Shown: positions 33,722-45,149 of the stretch, in pieces | Position numbering within the stretch: the first letter of the stretch is position 1 | How the letters are laid out: each line of letters starts with the position of its first letter | Assembly (NCBI GenBank): GCA_018398765.1 | Contig: JAHBMJ010002506.1 | Location: 1 to 64,000, forward strand | Reading direction: 5' to 3' | Source: Chromera velia | Lineage: Eukaryota; Sar; Chromeraceae | Length of the DNA stretch: 64,000 bases | The notes under the pieces: generated by a model | The model's input: the letters and a program-made list of their open reading frames with translations, nothing else | Database searches by the model: none | Told to the model about the DNA's origin: nothing | Program-made: the position numbers and the translations under genes

Positions 33722-35029
33722 TTAGCTTTCTAGCTCTCTTTCTTCTTTTTTGCTTTCTTTACTCTCTCTTCGGCGTTGAAAGGTGACCTGAGCATGCATA
33801 CAACGGGGCAACCATTGCAGGTTTTCAACTTTGTTGTTCGTTGGATTGTTGTCTTTATGGTCTACGTCTAGAAACTCTGTAAGGTTCCCTGCTTCGAGGA
33901 GGGCCCTTAACTGATCTGTCAGGAAATATTGTGCAACCAAACGGTGGACTCTGAGCTTTTTTCCATTAATCACAATTCTCTTATACCCTTGATCCTCGTA
34001 CCCTTCTGCAATACGCAACCCTTCGAACCGCACACGACCTTTGTTTGACACCTCTGCCTGAGTGGGTGTAACAGTTACATCGTCAGTTGCGTGTATGGGC
34101 CAATACACCCTTTTAAACACTTCATCTTCAAGCAGGTCAACCTTCTCTGGGAGTAGTCGCAACCGCCACTGTTTTATTTCCAGCACTCGTGTTTCACGGA
34201 AACCGCTTGTCAATTTGTTTGAGTGCACTCCCAGAAAGTCTGCGCACTTCACGACTCCAGGGAAAAACATGTCCTCTCCGGTTGTAAGGTGTTTTCCAAT
34301 AACGGGAATTGCCCTGGCGGAAGACGAGCGCGGCTGAGCGAGGCAGGCTTCCGTCTTTCTCCGATGTTCTGTGGGAGTCATCCACTGAAGATTGTTGGCG
34401 GCATTGTTTCGCTTGTTGCCATCAATATGGTCAACTTGCAGTGGTACAGAAGGATAGGCGTTCTGTTTTGCTACTTTCTCTGAACCCAGGAAAGTCTCCG
34501 CGATAATTCTGTGCACATTGACAATTTTCTTGCTCTTCGAGAAATATACTCGGAAGTAGCCGATATTCGGGTGAAGGTAGCCCCGTGTAATTCTGCCTCT
34601 TGTATCCTGAAGACGTCCATCTCCGCAAGCCTTCCACCCTGTGAGATGATCGTTGATTCGAAAGGTAATGGGTACAAATTCCGAAAACTCTTTCTCCTTT
34701 CCCAAATTGCTGGCAGATCGGGCTGCGCAGTAACCGGACCCTGTTGGTTTCTTTCCTTCTTGAGGCTCTCCTTCCGGAATCTGACTGAAAGATCTGAACC
34801 GGGATTCCGGAATCCGGAACAGACTCCGACAAGAGCCTGGAAATTGCAGGGCCCTCAACATGACTGAGAGCGCGGAGAAAATATTATATAGATCAAGAAG
34901 CTTTAGAGGCCAGAGATGACCAACTGGTTTTGTCTCTTTGCACCACCGAAATTCTGTATGTACAAGGCTGCAATGGACTGGCGCTTTGAGGGCAGCATGT
35001 ATACCTGTGGAGAGTATGTCAAGACTCAA
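33722..35029 (-). CDS. Double HNH homing-endonuclease-like protein with NUMOD-type modules
   Basis: A single 435-codon frame. It contains two copies of an HNH_3 (His-Me finger) module: VNVHRIIAETFLG with VDHIDGNKRNNAANNLQW (His173, His201, Asn209/213) and VHRLVAQYFL with VDHKDNNPTNNKVENLQW (His362, His391, Asn399/403). Between them is a NUMOD1-like DNA-binding segment (AIPVIGKHLTTGEDMFFPG then KCADFLGVHSNKLTSGF, about 240-278). Each HNH is preceded by a strand-rich stretch (GYFRVYFSKSKKIVNVHR, GYKRIVINGKKLRVHR). This order is typical of phage, viral and intron-encoded HNH endonucleases. Met57 (MLRALQ...) is an alternative start giving an Arg/Ser-rich N-terminus that could be organelle-targeting. 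Both His-Asn sets look intact, so activity is plausible. Confidence 0.8.
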   Translation of the reverse strand: MSLDILSTGIHAALKAPVHCSLVHTEFRWCKETKPVGHLWPLKLLDLYNIFSALSVMLRALQFPGSCRSLFRIPESRFRSFSQIPEGEPQEGKKPTGSGYCAARSASNLGKEKEFSEFVPITFRINDHLTGWKACGDGRLQDTRGRITRGYLHPNIGYFRVYFSKSKKIVNVHRIIAETFLGSEKVAKQNAYPSVPLQVDHIDGNKRNNAANNLQWMTPTEHRRKTEACLAQPRSSSARAIPVIGKHLTTGEDMFFPGVVKCADFLGVHSNKLTSGFRETRVLEIKQWRLRLLPEKVDLLEDEVFKRVYWPIHATDDVTVTPTQAEVSNKGRVRFEGLRIAEGYEDQGYKRIVINGKKLRVHRLVAQYFLTDQLRALLEAGNLTEFLDVDHKDNNPTNNKVENLQWLPRCMHAQVTFQRRRESKESKKEERELES

Positions 35030-36018
35030 AAATTCGCGAAAGAAACGTCAGAATGTTGTCAGGACAGTCAGAGGAGTTGCCCTGCAGGCCAGGCATTCCA
35101 TGATGTCAAATCAATGTTATGATCGATGCATTGTAATATTCATATAGCTCCAAATCCTTTGAGTCCAGCAAGATTCCAGCAATCAGTGCAATGTGCATCG
35201 CTTCAGAAGACATCAGAAAACGGAAACTTGATAATTAAGTAATCATTAAAATGATTGAGGGTTTTTTCATGCATGCCGCGTCCCCATATATGAGAGTAAT
35301 CATTAAAATTGTTAATTGTATATATACGCGTGTTGCATGCATGTCAGATGTTGCATGCATGATCGATGCATATGTTGCAGGAATGGATCATTAATTGTAT
35401 TAATTATGCACAAGATTGAACGCGCCGCGGCCGGAACGCGGCGCGCGCGCGGATTGCGATTGGATTAGGCCGGATTGGGGATGGGATAATCCGCGCGCTT
35501 GAGGGCGCGCTGCATGGGGAGGTGTGCATGCATGGGCGGGCCGAAATTAATTCGAAAGCCGATTGTGAACGCGGAGACGGCGTGCTAGACGGCGTGCAGA
35601 ATGAAGCGGTGAGGTTCACGCAATGGTGATGGAATTAAGCGTTGGGTGGCCCGGAAACGCGCGGTCACTGAAACGGTTGAGAGAATCCCGAGGGCGTGCC
35701 CCAGGAGAATCACCCCTGTCTGCCCAAACGGCACCAGACTGGAAAGTGGAGGCCCCGGCGTTAATTCTAATCAAGGACAGTGTGTGAAGGCCCGCAGCGT
35801 CATGAAGTCAACAAACACTGTGCAGGTCAGTCTATGTGTGGTGAGCAGGAGTGCGTGCACATGTGCATCAGGAAGACGGTTGAATGTAAACAGCTAGATA
35901 GGAAAGAATTGTAAGGTTGCCTCCATGGTTGTGCATGAGATGCGGTTGAGTTGAGTCTGTGAATCGTAAGATACCTCAAGCGAAGAGAAAAAGCTGAAGC
36001 GAAAGCCACGTTGCAAAA
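35030..36018. other. Spacer with GC-rich island
   Basis: Mostly AT-rich, with an abrupt GC-rich patch at 35420-35620 rich in CGCGCG and GGCGCG words. Open frames through the patch are low-complexity and not believable as protein. Confidence 0.4.
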
Positions 36019-36406
36019 ATGAGCGGAGCTGACGCCAAAGAGTTTATGAAAAGGAAGAGTGAGGGAGATGGAGGTTCAAACGTCGTTAACCTGAGAAAGG
36101 CAGTGGCTCTTGACGAGATTGGAGAAAAGGCAGTGGCAGGAGAGAACGAACCTAGAGAACGAACGGTTCTATCAAAACGGAGTGGAGTATCTTGGTGATG
36201 TCCTTGTTTGTGAGAGCAAGAAATGCAAGGAACGCCTGTTCTTCAACGCTTCAGTGAACACAGGAGACGATAAGGATGAATTGAACTTCGCGGTGCTTTG
36301 TCCGAGCATCCTTTCAGAGAAAGAGAAAGATAACTTTAAAGGAACACTCGTGCGTGATCTCTTCGGACATCGTGAAGATAGCAAGAAGAATCTCGAACGG
36401 GAATAA
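36019..36406 (+). pseudogene. Small ORF broken by a 13-bp tandem duplication
   Basis: A frame starting at ATG 36019 (MSGADAKEFMKRKSEG) runs to about 36150 and is then continued in the +1 frame (ERFYQNGVEYLGDVLVC, ending NLERE at the TAA at 36404-36406). At the switch the motif GAGAACGAAC occurs twice, 13 bp apart (36142-36165); deleting one 13-bp unit would restore a single frame of about 124 codons. The downstream part has a CESKKCKERLFF segment. No family recognised. It is either a recent frameshift allele or an unrecognised splice. Confidence 0.4.
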
Positions 36407-37570
36407 GAGTGAGAGAAAGAAGGGAGTGATCGGGTCTGCCTTTCCCATTGTGTCAAATCCTCAAACGCTTTTGCGTCGTTTGCGGAGACAGGCCGGTTGC
36501 GGTTTAAAGAACTAGGGTATGACACCTAAAAAAAAAATAAATATAATTTAATATTACAAACCCTAGGGGTATATGTCACTCTGATTAGCTATAACTCTAA
36601 AAAGTGGTTTTTTAAGGTTTTTAGGATGAACTGACCTTATTTCTACGATAACAGAACTTTTCAAATTAAATCTTATGACCTTTTATATATAGGAAAGTCA
36701 ATTCGCCCTCTGAGGTTCGCAAACGCTCATAACGTCAGTTTGCAAACCTAATCCCCCAACCTAACCAAACCTGTCTAAACCTGGTTCTAAATGGCTTTTG
36801 CATGAATACAGAGAAGATGCAAAGCAAACACAACCTGGCATTTTACCAGGAAACATCAGACAAACCGATCATTCAACGAATGTAGGATAAAGTTAAGAAC
36901 ATAAAAGCTATCTTTATTCTTTCACACTTCAACACACTTATCCAGAGGTGCAATTTCCTTTTCAAACGCCCAGTCAACTTACTCTAATTCTCTATCTTCA
37001 ATTTGTAAGCCGCCATCAATGTTTAATGCAATGGGTTTCCAAATTCCTCAATCATGTGTGTGGTTTCCATGGAGAGGCGATCAAGCAAACAAAGATCGTG
37101 CCAGGAAAGAAGAGAGGGGAAAAGGGGTGGGGGCAGGACAAGGAGAATGCAGCGGCTACTATGAATGCTGATACGAGCGAGGCTGTATCCCCTTCCTGAA
37201 ACGCTCATGCACAGATTAAGTGTCACAGACATGGTCCTACTGGCAAAAACGTACAAAATGTGCTTTTAACAGATCATTCACGTACAGATTTTAGAAGTTT
37301 GACTAGGTTTGGACGGGTTTGAAGAGGTTTAGAAGGTTTAAGTCTGGTACGACCATGGTTTCTAAACCAATTCTAAACCTGACGTAGCAAATGGGTTTTA
37401 CACTCATCTAAACCTACCCTAACCTACTCTAACCTTAGCCACTCGACCCTATTTTAGCGTTTTTTAAGCTTTTCAAGCAAATTAAGCTCCAAAAATCTCT
37501 TTTAAAATATTAAAAATTTAAGTTTTTATTAAAAAACCTAACTTCAAACCTAAGGTACCCTCACAAAGTG
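36407..37570. other. Spacer with telomere-like CCTAAACC words
   Basis: AT-rich spacer. Degenerate CCTAACC/TCTAAACC words cluster at 36745-36790 and 37370-37440, with the inverse (GGTTTGGACGGGTTTG, GGTTTAG) at 37300-37345. No coding evidence. Confidence 0.45.
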
Positions 37571-37723
37571 TCAGACCCTAGTCAAAGAACGCTGAACATG
37601 CTTTTTGAAGGCCTCCATTCGGCTGAACTGCGACAACCTCTGAGTCTGCTCAGCTGTTAAATCAGGTTTCTTTGCTCTCAATGCAGCGTACTCTACATGA
37701 TCGATAACCTCATAGTGAAACAT
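37571..37723 (-). CDS. Small hypothetical ORF (50 aa)
   Basis: Minus-strand frame MFHYEVIDHVEYAALRAKKP, then a helical LTAEQTQRLSQFSRMEAF segment, ending RSLTRV. Its amino-acid composition is protein-like (balanced, amphipathic) in otherwise AT-rich DNA. It could be an independent small gene, the last exon of a minus-strand gene, or the remnant of an element. No homology is recognised. Confidence 0.3.
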   Translation of the reverse strand: MFHYEVIDHVEYAALRAKKPDLTAEQTQRLSQFSRMEAFKKHVQRSLTRV

Positions 37724-38007
37724 GGCGAGAGATACAGAAGGTTTTTATAAACGTGAGGTCTTTGTAAGTATAGACAGCCAATGTATATAAGCAACCGAGG
37801 CTGAAGAGGGAGCTAGAGGCACGGAAAGGGTGTAGGTATGATTATGCAGAGCTGAAGTGCGAGAAACCGACAACGTAGGGACGTATATGTGTATGGAGGA
37901 ATATGTAGAGTGCATATGTTGTAAATTGGTGCAAATTTATTGGTTCGCCGCATGTATGCATGCATGTAGCCCGAGTTCGAATTCGTCATACATGCATTTA
38001 ATTCATA

Positions 38008-38101
38008 TATATTGATGTCTTAAAAAATAGGTACAAAACTCATTTTTTTTTAAGAATATTTTTCCATATTGATGTCTTGAAATGTGGGTACAAAATCCAT
38101 T
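38008..38101. repeat. 36-bp direct repeat with 22-bp spacer
   Basis: Two diverged copies of a sequence beginning ATATTGATGTCTT and containing GGTACAAAA, at about 38008-38044 and 38066-38101, separated by a T-rich spacer. It resembles, in miniature, the duplicated-flank layout of the palindromic elements, but the spacer lacks the palindrome. Confidence 0.6.
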
Positions 38102-38521
38102 GGTTACATTAATTGAGGGGATTATTATATGTATATAGCGTACGTGCTGCCGGCGCACGCGGGTCCGCCCATATGCATATAAATCTTTAGCCCATGCATG
38201 ACAATTAATCGGCTCTGCATGCTGTGCACGAATATATATATATATATATATATATATGTACGATCGATCGAATTGTTACACTTTCGTACTTCTTGACATC
38301 ATTATACACACAATTGTATTAATATAAGGCCATACATAGTCAAATCCGACAGAGACTTCATCCTCTCCACTGTGTCTCTCAGAGAGTGCATTGCAAGGAG
38401 TTCTTGCACAGTTTTTTTGTTCCCGTCAGTTCGTGTTGCCTGATCAGATATATTAATACATAAATCTATCAACCCACAGAATTCGGTTTTTTCGTTGTCT
38501 TTCGTCCCTTTCGGTCGCCAA

Positions 38522-39029
38522 ATGTCTTCATCCATAACCACAAAAACTCCTCCTTCCCTTCAGCTGGCTCAGTACTGCCGTAGTATTCTCAGGCGCTACC
38601 CGGTAGAGAAGCAGAAAGAGATTATTGATGACATTGAATCTGTCTTCAAGATGACAGGTGCACAGAAGTTCCAAGGCTGTACCTGCACGAAGGTGAAAAA
38701 TGACGGTCTGATGAAGAAGATTGAGGCAGAACTGAAGACTTTCGAGTCCATTCCCGAAACAGTGGTGCAGGCGATCGTGAATTACCTTAAGGTGACCATT
38801 CGGGAGAGGAAAATCTTTGAAGGCTGCAAAGTTAGTCTCGGTGTATCCCATATTCCACCGTTGCATTGCGTGCTTGATATATATGCCCATGCGCGAACTG
38901 AGAAGAGGGCCTTTGAAAGTCGTCTCAATAAATAACAATCTCATTGAGTAATGCATGTTGTAGTGCGCGCCTGCACATGTGTGCATGTGTGTGTATTTGC
39001 GTGTGTGTGCGTAACAGTGTGTGCGTGCA

Positions 39030-39090
<61 letters not shown>

Positions 39091-39106
39091 CTGTATGTAT
39101 GCGTAC

Positions 39107-39142
<36 letters not shown>

Positions 39143-39273
39143 GTGTGTATATATGTGTGTGTGTGTGTGTGTGTGTCTATGTGTGTGTGTGTGTGTCTGT
39201 GTGTGTGTATGTATATGTGTGTGTGTATATATATATGTGTATGTGTGTGTGTGTGTGTGTCTGTGTGTGTGTA

Positions 39274-39322
<49 letters not shown>

Positions 39323-39326
39323 ATGT

Positions 39327-39365
<39 letters not shown>

Positions 39366-39432
39366 CACGCGCGTGTGCGTGCATGCGTACGTGCGTGCAT
39401 GCGTGCATCCGTGTATGTATGTATATATGTAT

Positions 39433-39474
<42 letters not shown>

Positions 39475-40471
39475 GTATGTGTGTGTGTGTGTGTATATGT
39501 GTGTGTATGGCAGCGCATTCGTATGACACTGTGTCGCAGCATGTGCGTATGTGTCGCAGTGTGTGTGGTGGTAGAAAATGCAAACAGCTAGTGATCTTTC
39601 TTATTGCCTGTCTGTTTGGTTATCCCCGTGCTGCACGCACTCATGAACCATTGGTTTACGTTTTAGTCATTAGCTGCCAAAAATTCATTTATAGGTAAAA
39701 AGTCTTCTTTTGAAGGGCAAAACCCCCCATAAAACCATGCTAAAACCCCCTTTAAAAACCATAAAATTCACTTTTCAAAGAGGTTCTACCAAAAATTCAG
39801 GAGTGCGTGCAGTGCGGTTATCCCCCTCTTAAAGTTTGCTATGTTGCCTTCAGGTGCTCCCTCCCCAGGATGATAACGAAACCTCTGAGGGATTTATGTA
39901 CAAGCTCTGCTTCTGGATGGATAGGGGGAATACAAGCGGCAATGTCGAGTTCACGATGCTTGTGGTCGGTGCCTCCTTCAAGAAGCTGCGCAACGCTGCG
40001 GAGGTCGACTTTGAGGAACCTGTATGGAAAGAAGTGCCGGTCAAGATGATCCACAAGAAAGGATGGTTCGGGTAAAGTGAGGTTGTTGAGATGACAAAGT
40101 AGAAGAAGATCGAGACGAGGATTGTGAAACGGCCCACGGCTGCTGGTGTCTCCCCTCAGCAAATGAGCAACCTGATGAAGTGGCTGGAAATTCAGGTCTG
40201 TCTGGAGGAAGCAGAAAACGAAGCCTCCCCAACGGTCTCTCCCAATACAGACAGAGTCCAAGAGCTTCCTGACGTAGCAGGCCACACCGCTATGAACATC
40301 AACGTGAACGGCAATGCAGAGATTGGAAACACCACGTCGACCAGCACTGCGTCCGCATTCTTTGAATCCAGCGTATACGTTCTAGTCTTCGTTGTGGTGG
40401 TTGGCCTCCTTGCCAGCAAGGGTATCGGCATTAAGCACTCCTGGTCCTTTTGGGGCCCGGCACGTGCGTAG
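38522..40471 (+). CDS. Hypothetical tail-anchored protein, three exons
   Basis: Model: exon 1 38522-38830, exon 2 39854-40071, exon 3 40120-40471 (stop TAG). It totals 879 nt, 292 aa. Exon 1 reads MSSSITTKTPPSLQLAQYCR and is helical and Lys-rich with a CTCTK motif. Exon 2 has GFMYKLCFWMDRGNT and VEFTMLVVGASFKKLRNAAE strands. Exon 3 ends with a hydrophobic segment (SVYVLVFVVVVGLLASKG) followed by a short basic/aromatic tail, so the C-terminus is probably a membrane anchor. The first intron (1023 bp) is mainly a (GT)n microsatellite. The second inferred intron is only 48 bp, much shorter than others here, and was placed because it removes in-frame stops; this junction is uncertain. Family not recognised. 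Confidence 0.55.
38985..39512. repeat. Intronic (GT)n/(GTAT)n microsatellite, about 520 bp
   Basis: An almost continuous alternating GT tract with interspersed GTAT and AT blocks. It fills half of the first intron of the tail-anchored protein gene. It has Z-DNA-forming potential. Confidence 0.95.
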
Positions 40472-43405
40472 GTGTGTGGGTTTCGGTCACTTGTGTGCCT
40501 TTTATTACTCAATAGTACATGGCTGTCTGGTCTCACACACGCATTCAAATACATACACATGTGTTGTCTCTTTGGCTTCGATCCTAGCTTCGATCTTCTT
40601 TCATCATATCTGTCTGTCTGTCAGTAGTTGTCTGTACAATCTGCAGCAAAAAGACAGAAAAGAATGCCACAGTCTGGCTGTTCGAGATTCGTGTGGATAC
40701 CTGAATGCATAAGTTGGGAAATATATCGAACCTAATGAATGGATACGAATTTTTAAGCCTGAACCCTTTTAGCACATTTTGTTTATAGAAAGTCTTTCTG
40801 CTTCTCAGATCGCTTTCATGGTGTAGAGATATGTTCAACGTTCGTTTATTGCACTGTATGTTCTCTTTAACACCCCGTTTCGCTAATCTTTGCATTTGCG
40901 GAGTCCGATTCAAGTCTCATTACAAGGTGGTGCGCTTCGGGCTGCACACTTATAACGTTGACTGAGTGAAGGCATGCAGGAAAAAAAAGAAAAAAGAAAA
41001 AAAGAAAAAAAAGGCCTCTTCATGAATCAGTATAAATGCGTGCATACGGTGATGATGATATCTCTTCGTTGTTCGTTTGCATCCCCCTTTCAAAAGTCGG
41101 TTGCTTGTACGCATGCATGCACCTCTGCAATTATGCATCTCTTTTTGACATACAACGATACGTGCCCCATAATTTTTGGCGAGAAAATATGGGATTCAGT
41201 GAGGCGGTTTCAACCCTACATACATCGGTTCAGACAAAAAAGGGAGGAGACTCGAATAAGATGGCACGCTGTCTACAGTTCTTTATGGCTCGCAGTTTTG
41301 CAGTGCATGGATGCTATTAGGCAGATACATGTACCTGTAGAGCGACCATTTACATCTGAGGGGGATGATCATTTGAAAGGGTAGAGAAACCTAGGGAAAA
41401 TTTTGACCTGGATTATCAATGGGGTGGTGTACTCCTTGGTACTGTCTGTCTTTTTGTACTTCTTAAAGTTTGCTTGCTTCTTGCACATGCCCTATGTATA
41501 CCCTCTTCGATTCGCTCTATCTCTCTCATTCCCTGCTCCTTCCAAAGTTTTACCCTAACTCTTTTTTAGTCCCCTTATGGGTTGTCATGTATTCTGCATG
41601 CTCGACACTGTGCTGACTAAATCGCCAACAACTATTTCCGCACTGTGGACGTGCTCTATGGTTTGATCATTGGTTTGTTTTTCAGTGTTGCGATTCTTGT
41701 TCTCTCTTCTCATTTGAAGAGGTCGGCTTTGTGGGAGTCTCAGAGCCTTTCTTTGTTCTGTTTTGAAATTTGATAATGGAGAGGCCCAGTCAACTCCTGC
41801 TTTGATCATGTTCTGACTTTTGGGACAAGCAACGTGTGGAGTTGTTTGATGCCCCACCGTATTCTTCCTTTCCATTTCCTTTATTATTTGAAAACGCTTT
41901 TCAGCCTCTTTCCAAGCCTGTTTTCTGTTTGGACCGAGTGCATTGAGAGTCTTGCTATCCTGGCTGTCACCAGGTCAGAGGTCAAAGGGGAATAAGACCT
42001 AAGTGCATGCCATTGGCATCTGATTCGCACTGAGCGACGTCGACGTCTACCTGTGGGCTCCCCTATTTCCTTGGAAGACAACAAAGACAACGTCCACATC
42101 GTCCAGTGCATACAGGAGACAAAAAAAGATTTTTCAAAAAACCGAGATGATGGGTTTGTTGGCAAATTGTTGCCGTGTGTTATGCCAGTGTGATACGAGG
42201 TCTGTTGTGACAGTGTTGTCCGAACAACGCGAGGGCAGGTCAAGTTCACTACGGCCTTCATGCAGCAATAAGTTATCCTACAAGCTATGATGCTGCTTTT
42301 ATAATTAACTCTTAGTCTCTTATTGTCATATATTTAATTAAGTGTGCTATTTAATTCCCTGCCAACTTTAGTGAAATTGCACCTAATAGAATTATACACT
42401 GGCATTGATTAAAGTGAAACTTAGTGAATTCCTAATTAAGTGAATTCAAAACAGTGATATTAAAACTAGGCGTGAATCGCGTGATCCCAATATATTTATT
42501 TACATTAAAGTGACGATGATTTCACTTTAAATAAATAATTTAAAACATTAAAACATTTAAAGAAAAAAAATTGAAACTAGAACGCAAAGAAAACATCACT
42601 TTTCCAGCATTCTTTCCAAGGTAGTTTTAAAGTGTTTAAAGGGAAAATTTTAAAGTTTACAGTTAAAGACTTAACTTAAAGTGGGGGTATCACTCACTTT
42701 ATTTAAAAATTTAAAACTATGGGGATCACGCCTAGTATTAAAAGAATTTATGTAAAATTAGATACAAACGAATGTTGGTGAATTTGAAGCTGAGTTTAAC
42801 TCTAGGTTTAACTTAAATCCGTTTATAAATTTACTGCTTAATTAAATCCATTTGTTAGTCCATCTAGTAGTTTATTTGACAGGGGAAGCGCATTTTAGAT
42901 CCGTTCCTAGCAAGTTCGCCTCACTCTTGACCTTCTTTCCGTCTACGCAACAGTGCAACACTCCTGGCTACATCACTAGTTACATCGTATTTGACTCTAC
43001 TTAAATTTTTAGTTAACTTTATTTGTATAATTTATAACTCACTAAAGTTTTCAGGTTTATCTAGAGGCTTCTATTTATCATATGTCTTCATTAACGAATT
43101 ATTGTTTAAAAACTGGAACGATTTTTACTGAAACAGTTAAATTAATGAAATAGATCAAAAACCACTGCCAGCGGCACTGTCTGGCAGATATATATAGCTG
43201 TATATAACTATAGCTATTAACATTATCTAAAAAATCATGTAAGGCTAGACAAATCCCTACTGTAGAACTGGCTAAAGAATTAAACCACTGGCAAGTCAAC
43301 CAGCAGAAAAAAAACCTGAGCAAGGCCTTAAATAAAATATTACACAATCTGATAATTTTTATTTAGATTTTAAATTTTTGATTTGAATTTACTAGTAGTT
43401 ATTTA
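40472..43405. other. Intergenic region with no supported gene
   Basis: Frames of 60-135 codons occur at 40974-41384 (plus) and 41585-42261 (minus), but they are interrupted and unrecognised. The minus-strand pieces (e.g. TTLSQQTSYHTGITHGNN) could be a decayed mobile element; I cannot support this. 42.3-43.4 kb is strongly AT-rich with many TTTAAAGT words. Confidence 0.4.
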
Positions 43406-43407
43406 AC

Positions 43408-43483
43408 AATCTGCCTTGCGTGTTGTGACTTGCCGAACGCTAGACGCCTATTATGGGCCGATAGCGATGGCGTATGATGATGA
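43408..43483 (+). mobile_element. Possible retroelement 3' fragment with ATG/GAT tail
   Basis: A short non-AT-rich segment (CTGCCTTGCGTGTTGTGACTT ... GGGCCGATAGCGATGGCG) ends in TATGATGATGATGATGAT. TTACTAGTAGT occurs on both sides (about 43388-43398 and 43485-43495). The trinucleotide tail resembles the one at 25335-25352. Suggestive only. Confidence 0.35.
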
Positions 43484-43495
43484 TGATGATTACTA

Positions 43496-44617
43496 GTAGT
43501 AGTAGGTTTCAGGTTGTTTTGTATGAAATGATGCCCACAGTGATTGACCGATCGCAATCGAAGTCGTTCACTCAAGCAGGCAGCTAGAACAGGCGCCTCC
43601 CTTGTCGTCTCCAGCTCGCGTCTACACGCGAAGCAGATCAGAAAGAAAGGCGACGGATTGCATGTTTTGTTCACGCTTTCAGTGTGCATCGCATTCACAC
43701 GCATCGATCACCAACGAGACAAATAATGACAAAAGTTTCTCTCTTCCCCTCCTTCTTCCCTTTCTCTCCTCCTCCCTCTTCGCATTCCCACCAACCCCCC
43801 AGTCCCACACTGATCAATCGGATCTGGAAGTCACCCATAGAAGACACACCCACATCGGACGTACAGAAACAACCCCCCGGCCCCCCACAATCTCTTTTTG
43901 CTTTCCCGCAAACGAAACGTTCCAGTCCGACCATGACAAAGGATCCAAAAGGGCCAAACAACGCCTGAGAAGAGAGGAAGGAAGGGAGGAAGGAAGGAAG
44001 GAACAGCCAAGGCCGTCCCCCCCCGACAGACAAAATCAGAGAAACAAATTCAGAAGACAGACATAAAGGCACCCAAGGAAATGAAATGGACCGATTCATA
44101 CAAGTTAAATGGCTTTTTCAAAAAGAACATCGAATTGTCTTTCGGAACCCCCTTCCTCGCCTCCCCCACTCCTCCCCTTGCGATCGAATCAGATCCATGC
44201 ATGAATCGCGTGTTCTCATCAACTTAAGTTAATTTAAGTTACCCGGTGCCCCTTCCTTCAAGTTGGCCCAAGTGAAGTGAGGAAGCAAGGAAGGATCCCC
44301 TCCCCCTGATCTGCCACCAGGGTCCAAATGAAAGCATCCCCCCTCCATCATCTCCTCCCTCCCCTGTATTCTTCTTCTGCTTTCCCTGCCTGTCTGCAGC
44401 CCCCTCTCTTTTGCGGTGCTGCTTTCTTTAATCGAGTGTCACGAAGAGACGAAGAACAGAGAGGTGACAGCAAGCAGGAAAATAAATAGTTCCGTCCGTT
44501 CGAAGCTCTCCTGCAAACATGGCACACAACGAGAGCGGAGGAGTCGAGATGAAAGAGTGAAAGGAAACACAGACAGACAGACAGACACACACACACACAC
44601 GCACACACACACAAAGA

Positions 44618-44671
<54 letters not shown>

Positions 44672-45149
44672 CGCTAAGAACAATCTAAGGTCAGAAGGTC
44701 TTTGGAGGAAGTCTGCCATGTTCGTGCATGAAGATGGAAGGGAGAAGGAAGCGTGTTCGATCGATGAAGCCTTCCCTCTGTCCATACTTTCGGGGAAGAA
44801 AGGAGAGACACGCAAAGTTGACAGAGAAAGGGAAAGAGAGAAACTCAGTGTTTGACAGAGAAAGAGAGCGATACACCGAAGAATCAAAACAACGACGGGG
44901 CCGGCACTTCTGAGCTCCTTCCATCCTGTCATGCACGCACTACCCGGTCGCTTCCCCTGCCACAAAGCTGATCAGTGCTCTTCGCATCCCTGTATTTCTG
45001 TCTGTCTGTCCTTCTGCCTAAAAACTATTACAGGCATATCGCCACCCCTACAGAGGAGAGCCCCCCTTACATCCTCCTCATCCTCTACCCATCTGTCTAT
45101 CTATCCATGTCCTGGCGATATCTCTGGTTTGTGTCCGCTCTCATCTTAC
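43496..45149. other. Region without a secure gene model
   Basis: Low-complexity purine- and pyrimidine-rich sequence with a (GGAA)n run (43975-44010) and a compound (CA)n/(GA)n microsatellite (44585-44672). Possible 3' exons of the minus-strand cysteine-rich gene may lie here, but I could not phase any. Confidence 0.35.

Noticed and set aside
35404-35640. GC-rich minus-strand 71-codon frame
   Set aside because: Low-complexity Pro/Ser/Ala/Arg frame caused by the GC-rich patch; no start context or homology.
38302-38541. 79-codon minus-strand frame overlapping the start of the 38.5-kb gene
   Set aside because: It overlaps the promoter and start codon of the better supported plus-strand gene and has no recognised features, although its composition is not obviously random.
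38528-39583. 351-codon minus-strand Thr/His-rich frame
   Set aside because: Translation of the (GT)n tract; the coding evidence at its edge belongs to the plus-strand gene.
41884-42261. Possible transposase remnant on the minus strand
   Set aside because: The frame is interrupted and lacks recognisable DDE or other catalytic motifs, and no terminal repeats were found.
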